A stretch of DNA of 64,000 nucleotides from Muribaculaceae bacterium (GTDB lineage: Bacteria > Bacteroidota > Bacteroidia > Bacteroidales > Muribaculaceae): the NCBI GenBank assembly GCA_017462345.1, contig JAFTRI010000037.1:116326-180325 (forward strand). Reading direction: 5' to 3'. Numbering within the stretch: the stretch's first letter is position 1; each line of letters begins with the position of its first letter. This document shows positions 8,914-16,109 of the stretch, piece after piece. The notes beneath the pieces were generated by a model. It saw nothing but the letters and a program-made list of their open reading frames with translations, was not told the origin of the DNA and searched no databases. Position numbers and translations under genes: made by a program.

Positions 8914-9336
8914 ATGGCAAAATATTCCAGCAAACCGGTCACCCTACATCTACCCATTGCAGCCGCATTTGACCGTATCAGCAATGTATCGGCCTTTCAG
9001 GAACGCATCGATTCGATTCCCGCCGACCAGCGTGCAAAAATGGGGGATGTCAAGTTCTCAGAAAACTCGATAACGCTCAACTCACCCCAGATAGGCGAGA
9101 TACGGTTTGATGTGACCGAGCGCACTGCACCTAACCGCATCGTTTTCGCATCGGCCAACTCGCCCGTCCCCCTGAGCATGTCGATCAACCTCACTGAAAG
9201 ATCAGAGGATGAAACCGAGATCGTCAGTGCAATAGAGATTGAGATTCCGGCAATGCTACGCCCGCTCATAGGCGGGAAGATGCAGGAAGCAGCCGATAAG
9301 TTCACCGAACTGATCTCATCGTTAAACCAGCAATAA
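8914..9336 (+). CDS. SRPBCC-fold small protein
   Basis: A 140-residue protein with the pattern of a START/Bet v 1 (SRPBCC) helix-grip fold: an initial strand (SSKPVTLHLPIAAAFDRISNV), alternating strands with a central VTERTAPNRIVFAS, and a long C-terminal helix (LIGGKMQEAADKFTELISSLN). Such proteins bind hydrophobic ligands in a cavity; no ligand can be named. It sits 12 bases after pyrE and 18 before argH, a placement I believe recurs in Bacteroidales, but it is not known to take part in either pathway. Confidence 0.75.
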   Translation: MAKYSSKPVTLHLPIAAAFDRISNVSAFQERIDSIPADQRAKMGDVKFSENSITLNSPQIGEIRFDVTERTAPNRIVFASANSPVPLSMSINLTERSEDETEIVSAIEIEIPAMLRPLIGGKMQEAADKFTELISSLNQQ

Positions 9337-9354
9337 TTCTCACCCGTTACAGGA

Positions 9355-10695
9355 ATGGCATCAAAACTCTGGGAAAAAAACGTTACAGTCGACCACGATG
9401 TGGAAACCTATACCGTGGGACGCGACCGCGAGATGGACATGTATCTCGCCCCGTATGATATTCTCGGCTCGATAGCCCACATCACGATGCTTGAATCGAT
9501 AGGGCTTCTCTCCAAGGACGAGCTGTCGGCTCTTACCGCAGAACTCCGCGAGATATACCGGCTCACCGAGACCGGCGATTTCACCATCGAGGAGGGTATA
9601 GAGGATGTACATTCCCAAGTTGAACTGATGCTTACACGCCGCCTGGGCGACATGGGCAAGAAGATACATTCGGGCCGCTCACGCAACGATCAGGTGCTTG
9701 TCGACCTGAAACTGTTCATCCGCTCACGCATTGAGGATCTGACAGCAGCCGTCAACAGGATTTTCAATACACTGATTGCCCAGAGCGACCGTTACCGCGA
9801 TGTGATAATGCCGGGGTATACCCACCTGCAGGTTGCAATGCCGTCATCGTTCGGGCTATGGTTCGGGGCATACGCCGAAGCCCTGGCCGATGACCTTACC
9901 GTGCTACACGCCGCCTACAAGATTGCCAACCGCAATCCGCTCGGCTCGGCTGCCGGCTATGGCTCGTCATTCCCTCTGGACCGGGAGATGACCACCCGAC
10001 TATTAGGATTTGACTCGATGAACTACAATGTAGTCTATGCCCAGATGGGCAGAGGCAAGACCGAGCGTATAGTATCACAAGCCATTGCCGGAATAGCAGC
10101 GACAATCTCCAAACTCGCTTTCGACGCCTGCATGTTCAACTCACAGAACTTCGGGTTCATCAAGCTGGCCGACGAGTTCACTACCGGGTCATCGATCATG
10201 CCCCACAAGAAGAATCCCGACGTGTTTGAGCTCACACGGGCCAAATGCAACAAGCTGCAGTCACTCCCTTATGAAATCACCCTGATCACCAACAATCTGC
10301 CGTCAGGATATTTCCGTGACCTGCAACTGATCAAAGAGAATTTCCTCCCTGCATTCGATTCGATAATCTCGATACTCGACATGGTCGATACCATGCTGTC
10401 ACAGGTCAAGGTCAACACCCACATTCTCGACGACAGGAGATATGCCCTGATGTTCTCGGTGGAAGAGGTGAACCGTCTGGCACATGAAGGCATTCCGTTC
10501 CGTGATGCCTATAAACAGGTGGGGCTGGCAATCGAACGGGGGGAATTCACCCCGATGACAACCGTCACCCACACCCACGAAGGGTCGATCGGTAATCTGT
10601 GCAACGACCGCATCAAAGCAATGTTTGACGAGATACTGTCACGATTCGGTTTCGAGACCTATCACACAGCATTTGACAAACTTCTCGACCGATGA
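9355..10695 (+). CDS. argH: Argininosuccinate lyase
   Basis: A 446-residue member of the fumarase/aspartase superfamily that splits argininosuccinate into arginine and fumarate, the last step of arginine synthesis. The superfamily signature is clear (GSSIMPHKKNPD, about residues 280-291), as are the first conserved region (HSGRSRNDQVLVDLKLF) and the second (GYTHLQVAMPSSFG). Length is close to the usual 450-460. The stop codon overlaps the ATG of the next gene by 4 bases, indicating coupled translation. Confidence 0.96.
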   Translation: MASKLWEKNVTVDHDVETYTVGRDREMDMYLAPYDILGSIAHITMLESIGLLSKDELSALTAELREIYRLTETGDFTIEEGIEDVHSQVELMLTRRLGDMGKKIHSGRSRNDQVLVDLKLFIRSRIEDLTAAVNRIFNTLIAQSDRYRDVIMPGYTHLQVAMPSSFGLWFGAYAEALADDLTVLHAAYKIANRNPLGSAAGYGSSFPLDREMTTRLLGFDSMNYNVVYAQMGRGKTERIVSQAIAGIAATISKLAFDACMFNSQNFGFIKLADEFTTGSSIMPHKKNPDVFELTRAKCNKLQSLPYEITLITNNLPSGYFRDLQLIKENFLPAFDSIISILDMVDTMLSQVKVNTHILDDRRYALMFSVEEVNRLAHEGIPFRDAYKQVGLAIERGEFTPMTTVTHTHEGSIGNLCNDRIKAMFDEILSRFGFETYHTAFDKLLDR

Positions 10696-11204
10696 AGATA
10701 CAGCACCTTGCCATAGCATTATTACCGGTATTGACGGGCATTTCCACCTCCTCATGCGGGAAAGAGGTCAATGACGAGAAGATACCGCCCGTGGCCGTAA
10801 ATATCGAGCTTAACAACCAGGGGCTATGGGACACCTACGGTGTACACGGTTACGGACAGTACCGCATATTCATCAAGGCCGACAATATCCCCGCCAATTT
10901 TCCCTATACGGCACTGTCATATACCGGATTTGGCGGAGTCCTTCTCATTTCGGGCTATGCCAACGGCGATTACAACACGCCCCTCGCCTATGACCTGTCG
11001 TGCCCGGTAGAGGCGAAACAGACAGTACGTGTAGGCATCGACCCCGACTCGTACGAAGCCGTATGTCCGGAATGCGGCTCACGCTACGACGTGTGCGAAG
11101 GGGAAGGCCGCCCCGTCTCAGGCCGCGCGGTCAACCTCAATTACGGCCTGCAACGTTATCGTGTAGTAGCGGCCTCGCTCGGAGGCTATACCATCGTCTA
11201 TTGA
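10692..11204 (+). CDS. Lipoprotein with a Rieske-like domain that has cysteines instead of histidine ligands
   Basis: A 170-residue protein with a lipobox (STSSC, Cys22). The C-terminal half follows a Rieske layout: box 1 reads DLSCPVEAK (Cys104) and box 2 reads CPECGSRYDV (Cys125, Cys128), followed by GRPVSGRAVNLNYGLQRYRV, like the GxPxxGPA end of a Rieske domain. The two histidine ligands of a [2Fe-2S] Rieske centre are replaced, by Val106 in box 1 and Cys128 in box 2. With Cys135 the domain has four cysteines and could hold a different metal site or disulfides; this is inference. Its ATG overlaps the argH stop by 4 bases, so it belongs to the pyrE-argH transcript, but no link to arginine synthesis is known. 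Confidence 0.65.
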   Translation: MKIQHLAIALLPVLTGISTSSCGKEVNDEKIPPVAVNIELNNQGLWDTYGVHGYGQYRIFIKADNIPANFPYTALSYTGFGGVLLISGYANGDYNTPLAYDLSCPVEAKQTVRVGIDPDSYEAVCPECGSRYDVCEGEGRPVSGRAVNLNYGLQRYRVVAASLGGYTIVY

Positions 11205-11291
11205 TTGCCGGCCATACTAAAAGCATCCCGGAACGCAGACGTCACAGCAAGTGACAATATCGGAATAAATCCCCGGTTTTCAAATTTCAAC

Positions 11292-11322
11292 TTGCATAAT
11301 CCGAAACTTCGTGCTATCTTTG
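11292..11322 (+). promoter_or_regulatory. Promoter of tRNA-Leu(UAA)
   Basis: TTG (11292-11294), a 20-base spacer and TATCTTTG (11315-11322) match the Bacteroidota promoter pattern. Transcription would start about 35-40 bases before the mature tRNA. Confidence 0.75.
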
Positions 11323-11366
11323 CCTCGCTTTTCCATTACTGCATCAGGCAGTACAGGCAAAAAGTT

Positions 11367-11450
11367 GCTCGAATGGTGGAATGGTAGACACGAAGGACTT
11401 AAAATCCTTTGGCCATTGCGGCTGTGCGGGTTCAAGTCCCGCTTCGAGTA
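11367..11450 (+). tRNA. tRNA-Leu (anticodon UAA)
   Basis: An 84-base class II tRNA. The acceptor GCTCGAA pairs with TTCGAGT (one G-U), the anticodon stem AAGGA/TCCTT encloses TAA, a long variable arm follows (TGGCCATTGCGGCTGTG), and the T arm is GCGGGTTCAAGTCCCGC. No CCA is encoded, unlike tRNA-Leu(UAG) at 6955. Confidence 0.97.
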
Positions 11451-11454
11451 CATC

Positions 11455-11493
11455 AGGTCATCAACCTTGTGGGGATTGATGACCTTTTGTTTT
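11455..11493 (+). terminator. Intrinsic terminator after tRNA-Leu(UAA)
   Basis: A 10-bp stem (AGGTCATCAA with TTGATGACCT) and an 11-base loop are followed by TTTGTTTT, starting 5 bases after the tRNA. Confidence 0.8.
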
Positions 11494-11515
11494 AACCAAT
11501 AACCAACAGTTCATT

Positions 11516-11764
11516 ATGACCTACACTTACAGGACACAAGGGACATGCAGCCAGGCAATCGAGATAGAGATCGACGACAACGGGCTGATAGGCGATGTCA
11601 CTTTTTACGGAGGATGCAACGGGAACCTGAAAGGGATAGCACGGCTCGTGAAAGGGCTTAAACCCGCCGACGTGGCAGCCCGGCTCGAGGGTGTGAGATG
11701 CGGCATGAAGACGACATCATGCCCCGACCAGCTCGCCCGCGCCCTCAAATCGATAGCACAATAG
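11516..11764 (+). CDS. TSCPD domain-containing protein (TIGR03905 type)
   Basis: An 82-residue protein made of a single TSCPD domain. The domain's name motif is visible near the end as TTSCPDQLA (about residues 66-74), with conserved cysteines also at CSQ (about 11), GGCNGNL (about 34) and VRCG (about 62). The same module occurs at the end of some B12-dependent ribonucleotide reductases, but free-standing copies such as this are of unknown function. Four well-spaced cysteines suggest metal binding (inference). It lies shortly after the tRNA-Leu terminator and appears to be monocistronic. Confidence 0.85.
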   Translation: MTYTYRTQGTCSQAIEIEIDDNGLIGDVTFYGGCNGNLKGIARLVKGLKPADVAARLEGVRCGMKTTSCPDQLARALKSIAQ

Positions 11765-12078
11765 ACAACTGATACAATCAGCACAAATAAAGAAACGACA
11801 CAAAACATGAGACAACATATATAGACTGACATATTATTATTAACATAGAGCGTTTACTATTTATTCGGACGTCCTGAAACCTGAGAAATTTCATCGAAAA
11901 TACGTACACGGATAAGTTCAGTGAATGTCTGCGTCATGGCGCAGGCCGAACTTGTTTGTATGTATGGGCATTCTCAGGGCCACAGGACTCAACAAGAGCG
12001 TCTGCGCCTTCTTGCGTCCATAGCCCTCCCCGACGGGAAGCCCATACTGTTCCGGATAGGTTTACCGCTTGCACTAAA
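11765..12078. other. 314-base intergenic region with a large irregular stem-loop
   Basis: No credible gene. An extended hairpin can be drawn by nested pairing: CCTGAGAA (11880-11887) with TTCTCAGG (11971-11978); ATACGTAC (11900-11907) with GTATGTAT (11958-11965); AAGTTC (11914-11919) with GAACTT (11948-11953); CTGCG (11929-11933) with CGCAG (11940-11944). GGACG (11867-11871) can further pair with CGTCC near 12015-12019. An alternative long-range pair is GTATGGGC (11962-11969) with GCCCATAC (12040-12047). The start of a small XRE gene follows at 12079. This may be a non-coding RNA or a structured leader; see the findings. Confidence 0.4.
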
Positions 12079-12354
12079 ATGACACAGATGGAACACGAAC
12101 CGTCAAAAACACCCGACACGCTCCATATAGGGAGTGAGATAAAACGCGTATTGAACCAACAGCGCAGATCGGCGATATGGCTGTCACGGAAACTGTACTG
12201 CGACAGGACCAATATCTACAAGCTGTTTGGCCGCAGCAGCGTAGATACCGACATGCTGCTGAGAATATCACTGATACTGCAATATGATTTTTTCGAGCAA
12301 TACAGCCGGCTCTATGCCGAAAAGAGCTGTAGACAAAATATCGACATATTGTAG
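12079..12354 (+). CDS. Small helix-turn-helix (XRE-like) DNA-binding protein
   Basis: A 91-residue protein read from ATG 12079 (MTQMEHEPSK); an in-frame ATG at 12088 is an alternative, and an upstream ATG at 11956 would add a non-coding-looking Arg/Pro/Ser-rich stretch and is rejected. Residues about 15-75 fit a lambda-repressor-like helix-turn-helix: GSEIKRVLNQQRRSAIWLSR, then the recognition region KLYCDRTNIYKLFGRSSVD and LLRISLILQYDFFEQYSRLY. Many Bacteroidales carry such short orphan regulators. The target is unknown; the structured region directly upstream is a natural place to look for autoregulation. Confidence 0.7.
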   Translation: MTQMEHEPSKTPDTLHIGSEIKRVLNQQRRSAIWLSRKLYCDRTNIYKLFGRSSVDTDMLLRISLILQYDFFEQYSRLYAEKSCRQNIDIL

Positions 12355-12398
12355 CCGAACTATCAACATTTCCTAGCATATACAGACCGATGTTAACC

Positions 12399-12406
12399 TA
12401 AATTTG
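12399..12406 (+). promoter_or_regulatory. Candidate -7 box upstream of the beta-propeller gene
   Basis: TAAATTTG, 26 bases before the ATG at 12433, fits the Bacteroidota -7 consensus, but there is no TTG at the expected -33 distance. Confidence 0.4.
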
Positions 12407-12432
12407 CACTCAGTAAATTTAGCTAACATTAT

Positions 12433-13431
12433 ATGCGCAATATTTACCTGAAAACATTGAAAGCAAGTGCCATCGCTGCAATCGTAGGCGCTTCATCCAT
12501 TTGCACCACAGCCCAGCAGGTCGACTATTCGGTCGTGTCCGTACCTGAAGAGTCGGGAACCGACTTCATGAAAGTCACCAAGGCGAGTGACTATGTGTGC
12601 ATGCCCCAGGTCGTGCGGCAATACGACCGCATCGACTGGCTGTCGAACCGCATTCTCGGCATCGCACGGCAAGGGACTGCGATAGCCTACCTCTCCTACC
12701 GCAACAACGCGACCAACATATTCATCAAGGATATTGCACGGCAGGGAAGTTCGATACAGCGCACCAACCGCTCTAACGTAATCGACTTCTCATTCTCGCC
12801 CGACGGCAAATACCTCTGTTTCTCGGAGGCGCGCGGGGACTACAATCAGGTATTCCGCACCGATGCCGAGAACGGGTATGTCTGCCGGCAGATTACAACG
12901 AGCGACAAGGACTACTCCCCGATATATTCCCACGACATGAAGCAGATATTCTTCGCCCGGCTCGAAGCGCGAGGGGTGAGTGTGTGGGCACACAATGTGG
13001 ACAACAACTTCCTGTCGAGCTACACCTCGGGGATGAACCCATGTCCGCTAAGCGGGGAATCCGCACTGCTGCTCACACGCACCAACGATTCGGGGCAGAG
13101 CGAGATATGGAAAGTGAACTACGAGACAGGTGTCGAGGAGTGTATCGTTTCCGACCCGAACCATAATTTCACCTCACCGACAGTATCGCCCGACGGGCAG
13201 TACATCCTGTTTGTAGGAGACAGCCGCATCCCGGCAGGGGAGTCCGACTACCTGAACACCGACCTGTACGTGTGCCGCCTCGACGGGACGGGATTCGCTC
13301 AGCTCACCTATCATGCCGCCGATGACCTCAGCCCTGTGTGGAGTGCCGACGGACGCCACATCTACTTCATATCCCAGCGGGGCGACGCACAGGGCACGGC
13401 CAACGTCTGGCGCATGTCGTTCAACTACTAA
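12433..13431 (+). CDS. Secreted TolB-like beta-propeller (PD40 repeat) protein
   Basis: A 332-residue protein with a signal peptide (about residues 1-27, ending TTAQ). Several PD40/WD40-like repeats are visible by their SPDGK/SxDG turns: FSFSPDGKYLCFSEARGD, YSPIYSHDMKQIFFARLE, SPTVSPDGQYILFVGDSR and LSPVWSADGRHIYFISQRGD, so the chain probably forms a periplasmic or surface beta-propeller similar to the TolB C-terminal domain. It lacks a TolB N-terminal domain and no peptidoglycan-binding partner is nearby, so it is not TolB itself. A structural or protein-binding role is likely; the partner is unknown. The outer-membrane barrel gene follows after 46 bases. Confidence 0.75.
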   Translation: MRNIYLKTLKASAIAAIVGASSICTTAQQVDYSVVSVPEESGTDFMKVTKASDYVCMPQVVRQYDRIDWLSNRILGIARQGTAIAYLSYRNNATNIFIKDIARQGSSIQRTNRSNVIDFSFSPDGKYLCFSEARGDYNQVFRTDAENGYVCRQITTSDKDYSPIYSHDMKQIFFARLEARGVSVWAHNVDNNFLSSYTSGMNPCPLSGESALLLTRTNDSGQSEIWKVNYETGVEECIVSDPNHNFTSPTVSPDGQYILFVGDSRIPAGESDYLNTDLYVCRLDGTGFAQLTYHAADDLSPVWSADGRHIYFISQRGDAQGTANVWRMSFNY

Positions 13432-13477
13432 GACCGATTCTGATTACAATCATTATTCACTTTAATAGTTTTTACTT

Positions 13478-14233
13478 ATGAAAAATCTTAAATTATTTTT
13501 GGTTGCCGGTCTCCTGACTGTTTCTGCACCGGCATTCGCTCAGTTTGCCAACACCGGAAACAACTCCGGTAGCAAGCGCAGTTCTTCATCTGCATCAGCA
13601 GCAGTAACTGAAAAGACCTACTCACGCATCGAGCTATCGTACAACCCTATTTCAATAACAAATGACGCTGGTGACGATGATTTCACAACTGATCTTACAG
13701 GTATCTCATTCGGATATGTAAAAGGGTTCAGCGTATCTAAAAAGTATCCAATCTACGTTGAAGCTGGCTTACGATTGACCTACGCATTCAATTCACAAAG
13801 TTTCGAAGATTATTTCGATGATGACTACTACGAAGGTGCCGGAGACATCAAACATTCTTATCTGGGTCTTACAATACCTGTAAATGTAGCCTACAAATTC
13901 GCAATTCCAAATAGCGAAGTCTCCATTACTCCATTTGTTGGCGTAACTTTAAAAGGGAATATCCTCGGAAAAGAAAAATACGAATGGTCAGACGAAATGG
14001 AAGAAGCTGCTGAGTATTCTGACGTAGAATTAATAGACGAGAAAGATATGTTTGACAAAGATGATGTTGGTAAAGATTACCAGTGGAAACGTTTCCAATT
14101 CGGATGGAATATCGGTGCAAACGTAAGCTACAACCAGTTCAACGTAGGTTTCAGCTACGGCAGCGATTTCTCTGAACTTTGCGAAGATACCAAGACTTCC
14201 AACTGGGCAATCTCTGTAGGTTACAATTTCTAA
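13478..14233 (+). CDS. Outer-membrane beta-barrel protein (porin-like family)
   Basis: A 251-residue protein with a signal peptide (about residues 1-21, APAFAQ) and a Ser/Asn-rich linker (about 22-45), followed by alternating amphipathic strands typical of an 8-10 strand OmpA/OprF-like barrel: RIELSYNPISI, GISFGYVKGF, YVEAGLRLTYAF, YLGLTIPVNVAYKF, TPFVGVTLKGN, GWNIGANVSYNQFNVGFSYG and WAISVGYNF. The final Phe is the usual BAM-recognition residue. Predicted loops are strongly acidic (EDYFDDDYYEG, EWSDEMEEAAEYSD). No specific function can be given. Confidence 0.8.
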   Translation: MKNLKLFLVAGLLTVSAPAFAQFANTGNNSGSKRSSSSASAAVTEKTYSRIELSYNPISITNDAGDDDFTTDLTGISFGYVKGFSVSKKYPIYVEAGLRLTYAFNSQSFEDYFDDDYYEGAGDIKHSYLGLTIPVNVAYKFAIPNSEVSITPFVGVTLKGNILGKEKYEWSDEMEEAAEYSDVELIDEKDMFDKDDVGKDYQWKRFQFGWNIGANVSYNQFNVGFSYGSDFSELCEDTKTSNWAISVGYNF

Positions 14234-14258
14234 TCTTCATCCTCAATATAATCCAAGA

Positions 14259-14296
14259 CAAAGACTGTGCCTTAAGTCGCACGGTCTTTGCTGTTT
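14259..14296 (+). terminator. Intrinsic terminator after the outer-membrane barrel gene
   Basis: A 12-bp stem (CAAAGACTGTGC with GCACGGTCTTTG, one G-U) followed by CTGTTTT, 26 bases after the stop codon. Confidence 0.75.
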
Positions 14297-14297
14297 T

Positions 14298-14580
14298 ATG
14301 GGGGAGACCCTCTCCGCCCTGCGGGCAGGTCTTGTCGAAAGGCCCGCCTGAGAGGGGATATTCTTGACCCCCTCAGTCGCCATAGGCGACAGGTCGAGAG
14401 CCTCGACTCGCATTCCTGCAAAGGGGGAGCAATTTCCATTGTCGAGTGGCGAGACGCGCGATCCCGCAGGTGGAGGACTTTCCTACGCGGCTACAGACAA
14501 AAGCCGGGTTACTGCTTTAAACCTTTGCCGGACGGCATGGTCTTATCTACAGAGGCAGGTTAACAACTTTTTGCCGGAAT
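14298..14580. repeat. Mosaic intergenic repeat element, copy A
   Basis: Non-coding sequence that shares two modules with 47630-47960. Module 1 begins GAGACCCTCTCCGCCCTGCGG (14304 onward, in part) and ends in an inverted GCCCGCCTGAGAGGGGA. Module 2 runs from GACCCCCTCAGTCGCC (about 14366) through an inner dyad (GTCGCC ATA GGCGAC) to TGCAAAGGGGGAGCAA (about 14417-14432), so its ends form a C-rich/G-rich inverted pair. Short open frames here are not credible genes. The remaining bases to 14580 show only short dyads. It lies between a terminator and the promoter of the next gene. Confidence 0.6.
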
Positions 14581-14583
14581 ATA

Positions 14584-14614
14584 TTGGCAGTTAATCCATA
14601 AGTTTATACCTTTA
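14584..14614 (+). promoter_or_regulatory. Promoter of the secreted deaminase-like gene
   Basis: TTG (14584-14586), a 20-base spacer and TACCTTTA (14607-14614) fit the Bacteroidota pattern with one change in the last base. It sits directly downstream of the repeat element. Confidence 0.55.
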
Positions 14615-14653
14615 CTCATCAATAAGACAAAAACCAATAAACACAACAAAAAA

Positions 14654-15163
14654 ATGAAAAAACTACTATCAGTTTTCACATTGCTTATCGCAATGGTTGC
14701 AGGAACAGCTACCGCACTGACAATCACCAAGGTAGATAAAGTAAACCCCAACGATGACGAATGGATAGACATGGCTCTCACTTCAGCCAAGGCAAGCGTC
14801 AGCGAGGGCGGCAAGCCTTGTGGCGCCGTCGTTGTGCTGAACGGTGCATTGCGCAGCGTGGGACGCCCTACCGCAACAGCCACTGCCGAAGAGACCGCCA
14901 TTGCGACTTCCCGCCGCAAAAAGCTCAACAATGCCGTAATCTACACCGTAAACGAGCCTACCACCGAAGCCTATAACGCAATATGCCGTGCAGGTGCCGA
15001 TGCCGTCGTGTTCGTCAACTCCCGCGATGAAGTAATTGCCTGCGGCATCTATCCTGCCGAAGCCTACAATGATGCAGCTATCGACTCCACGCTGACACAA
15101 GTCCCCATGAGCCAGATAAGCTACCCTGAGGCAGCAACTTTCCTGAAAAGCAACAAAAAGTAA
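14654..15163 (+). CDS. Secreted cytidine/guanine deaminase-fold protein lacking zinc ligands
   Basis: A 169-residue protein with a signal peptide (about residues 1-21). The mature part aligns by eye with the nucleoside/guanine deaminase fold: MALTSAKASVSEGGKPCGAV corresponds to the N-terminal helix and first strand, TATATAEETAIATSRRKKL to the HAE zinc motif, and YTVNEPTTEAYNAICRAGAD to the EPCPMC motif. The zinc-binding His is Thr77 and the two zinc-binding Cys are Thr103 and Ala106, while the catalytic Glu79 is kept. The protein therefore should not bind the catalytic zinc and probably is not a classic deaminase. Export is also unusual for this fold. It may bind a nucleobase-like ligand in the periplasm (inference). 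It is convergent with the radical SAM gene. Confidence 0.65.
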   Translation: MKKLLSVFTLLIAMVAGTATALTITKVDKVNPNDDEWIDMALTSAKASVSEGGKPCGAVVVLNGALRSVGRPTATATAEETAIATSRRKKLNNAVIYTVNEPTTEAYNAICRAGADAVVFVNSRDEVIACGIYPAEAYNDAAIDSTLTQVPMSQISYPEAATFLKSNKK

Positions 15164-15182
15164 CAACGTAAAGACACCGGAC

Positions 15183-16109
15183 TTAGCGGTCGGGGATATA
15201 GCAAGAGCCTTGCTGTATCCCCGATTGCCTTATACGGGCATTGAGACGGTGGGTAAACTCATAGTTCTTCAGTCCCCACCGCGGGGAGACAAGCAGCTCA
15301 TCGGGAGACTGCGAGACAAACCGTTCAATGGCAATCGCAGGATTAAGACGGCTGATAATGCGACAGCACAGGGATATATATTCATCTACCGTAAACTGCG
15401 GCACGGTGTACAATCCCCGCTCGACATCACGCGCCATGCGTGTACCCCTGACAAGCTGCAACTGATGCAGTTTCACCGTGTCGACAGGAAGTGACGACAC
15501 GCGATCGACAGTAGCCAGTACCATTTCGTCATCCTCACCCGGCAGCCCCACTATCAGATGCAGCCCCACCGGAATCCCGGCAGCGGCAGTGCGTCTGACG
15601 GCATCGACCGTATCTTGCCACGTGTGGCAACGGTTAACCGCCTCAAGCGTAACATCATGGGAGGTTTCCGCCCCATATTCTACAATAACGCTCTTCTCCC
15701 TGTTCAACTCCGACAGCCGCTCCAACAACTCATCGGGCATACAGTCGGGACGTGTACCTATTATCAGACCGTCGACCTTTTCCACTTCCAGTGCCTCACG
15801 ATACATTGCCATCAGACGCCCGACATCGCCATGGGTATTGGTGTAAGCCTGAAAATAAGCAAGATAACGCATGTCGGGATATTTCCGTCCAAAGAACCGC
15901 TTCCCCTCTTCCAACTGCTGCCTGATACCAAGCGCAGGGGCGCAATAGGCAGGGTTAAACGTCTGGTTATTGCAGTAGGTACAGCCGCCACGCCCTTTTG
16001 ACCCGTCACGGTTAGGGCATGAGAAACCGGCATTCACCGCAAGTTTCTGCATCTTGCAGGGAAACCGTTCGGCAAGGAACATCGAGAAATCGCGGTAACC
16101 TTCAGCCAT
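15183..16109 (-). CDS. TIGR01212-family radical SAM protein (YhcC-like)
   Basis: A 308-residue radical SAM protein. The cluster-binding cysteines lie in SCPNRDGSKGRGGCTYCNNQ (about residues 29-48), the spaced form typical of the TIGR01212/YhcC group related to Elp3 and HemN. Downstream elements fit the TIM-barrel core (YLAYFQAYTNTHGD, VDGLIIGTRPDCMPDE, VEYGAETSHDVTLEAVNRCH, GLHLIVGLPGEDDEMV). The substrate is not known. Its ATG immediately follows the aroC stop (adjacent bases), so it ends a ybaK-aroC-radical SAM transcript. Confidence 0.88.
   Translation of the reverse strand: MAEGYRDFSMFLAERFPCKMQKLAVNAGFSCPNRDGSKGRGGCTYCNNQTFNPAYCAPALGIRQQLEEGKRFFGRKYPDMRYLAYFQAYTNTHGDVGRLMAMYREALEVEKVDGLIIGTRPDCMPDELLERLSELNREKSVIVEYGAETSHDVTLEAVNRCHTWQDTVDAVRRTAAAGIPVGLHLIVGLPGEDDEMVLATVDRVSSLPVDTVKLHQLQLVRGTRMARDVERGLYTVPQFTVDEYISLCCRIISRLNPAIAIERFVSQSPDELLVSPRWGLKNYEFTHRLNARIRQSGIQQGSCYIPDR

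Noticed and set aside
11956-12078. N-terminal extension of the XRE protein from ATG 11956
   Set aside because: The extra residues are Pro/Arg/Ser-rich and coincide with the strong stem-loop blocks, so this stretch is better explained as non-coding; ATG 12079 or 12088 gives a normal helix-turn-helix protein.
14304-14594. Short open frames of 60-91 codons in the repeat region
   Set aside because: They are rich in Arg, Pro and Ser, overlap each other, follow the dyads of the repeat, and lack any promoter or start context.
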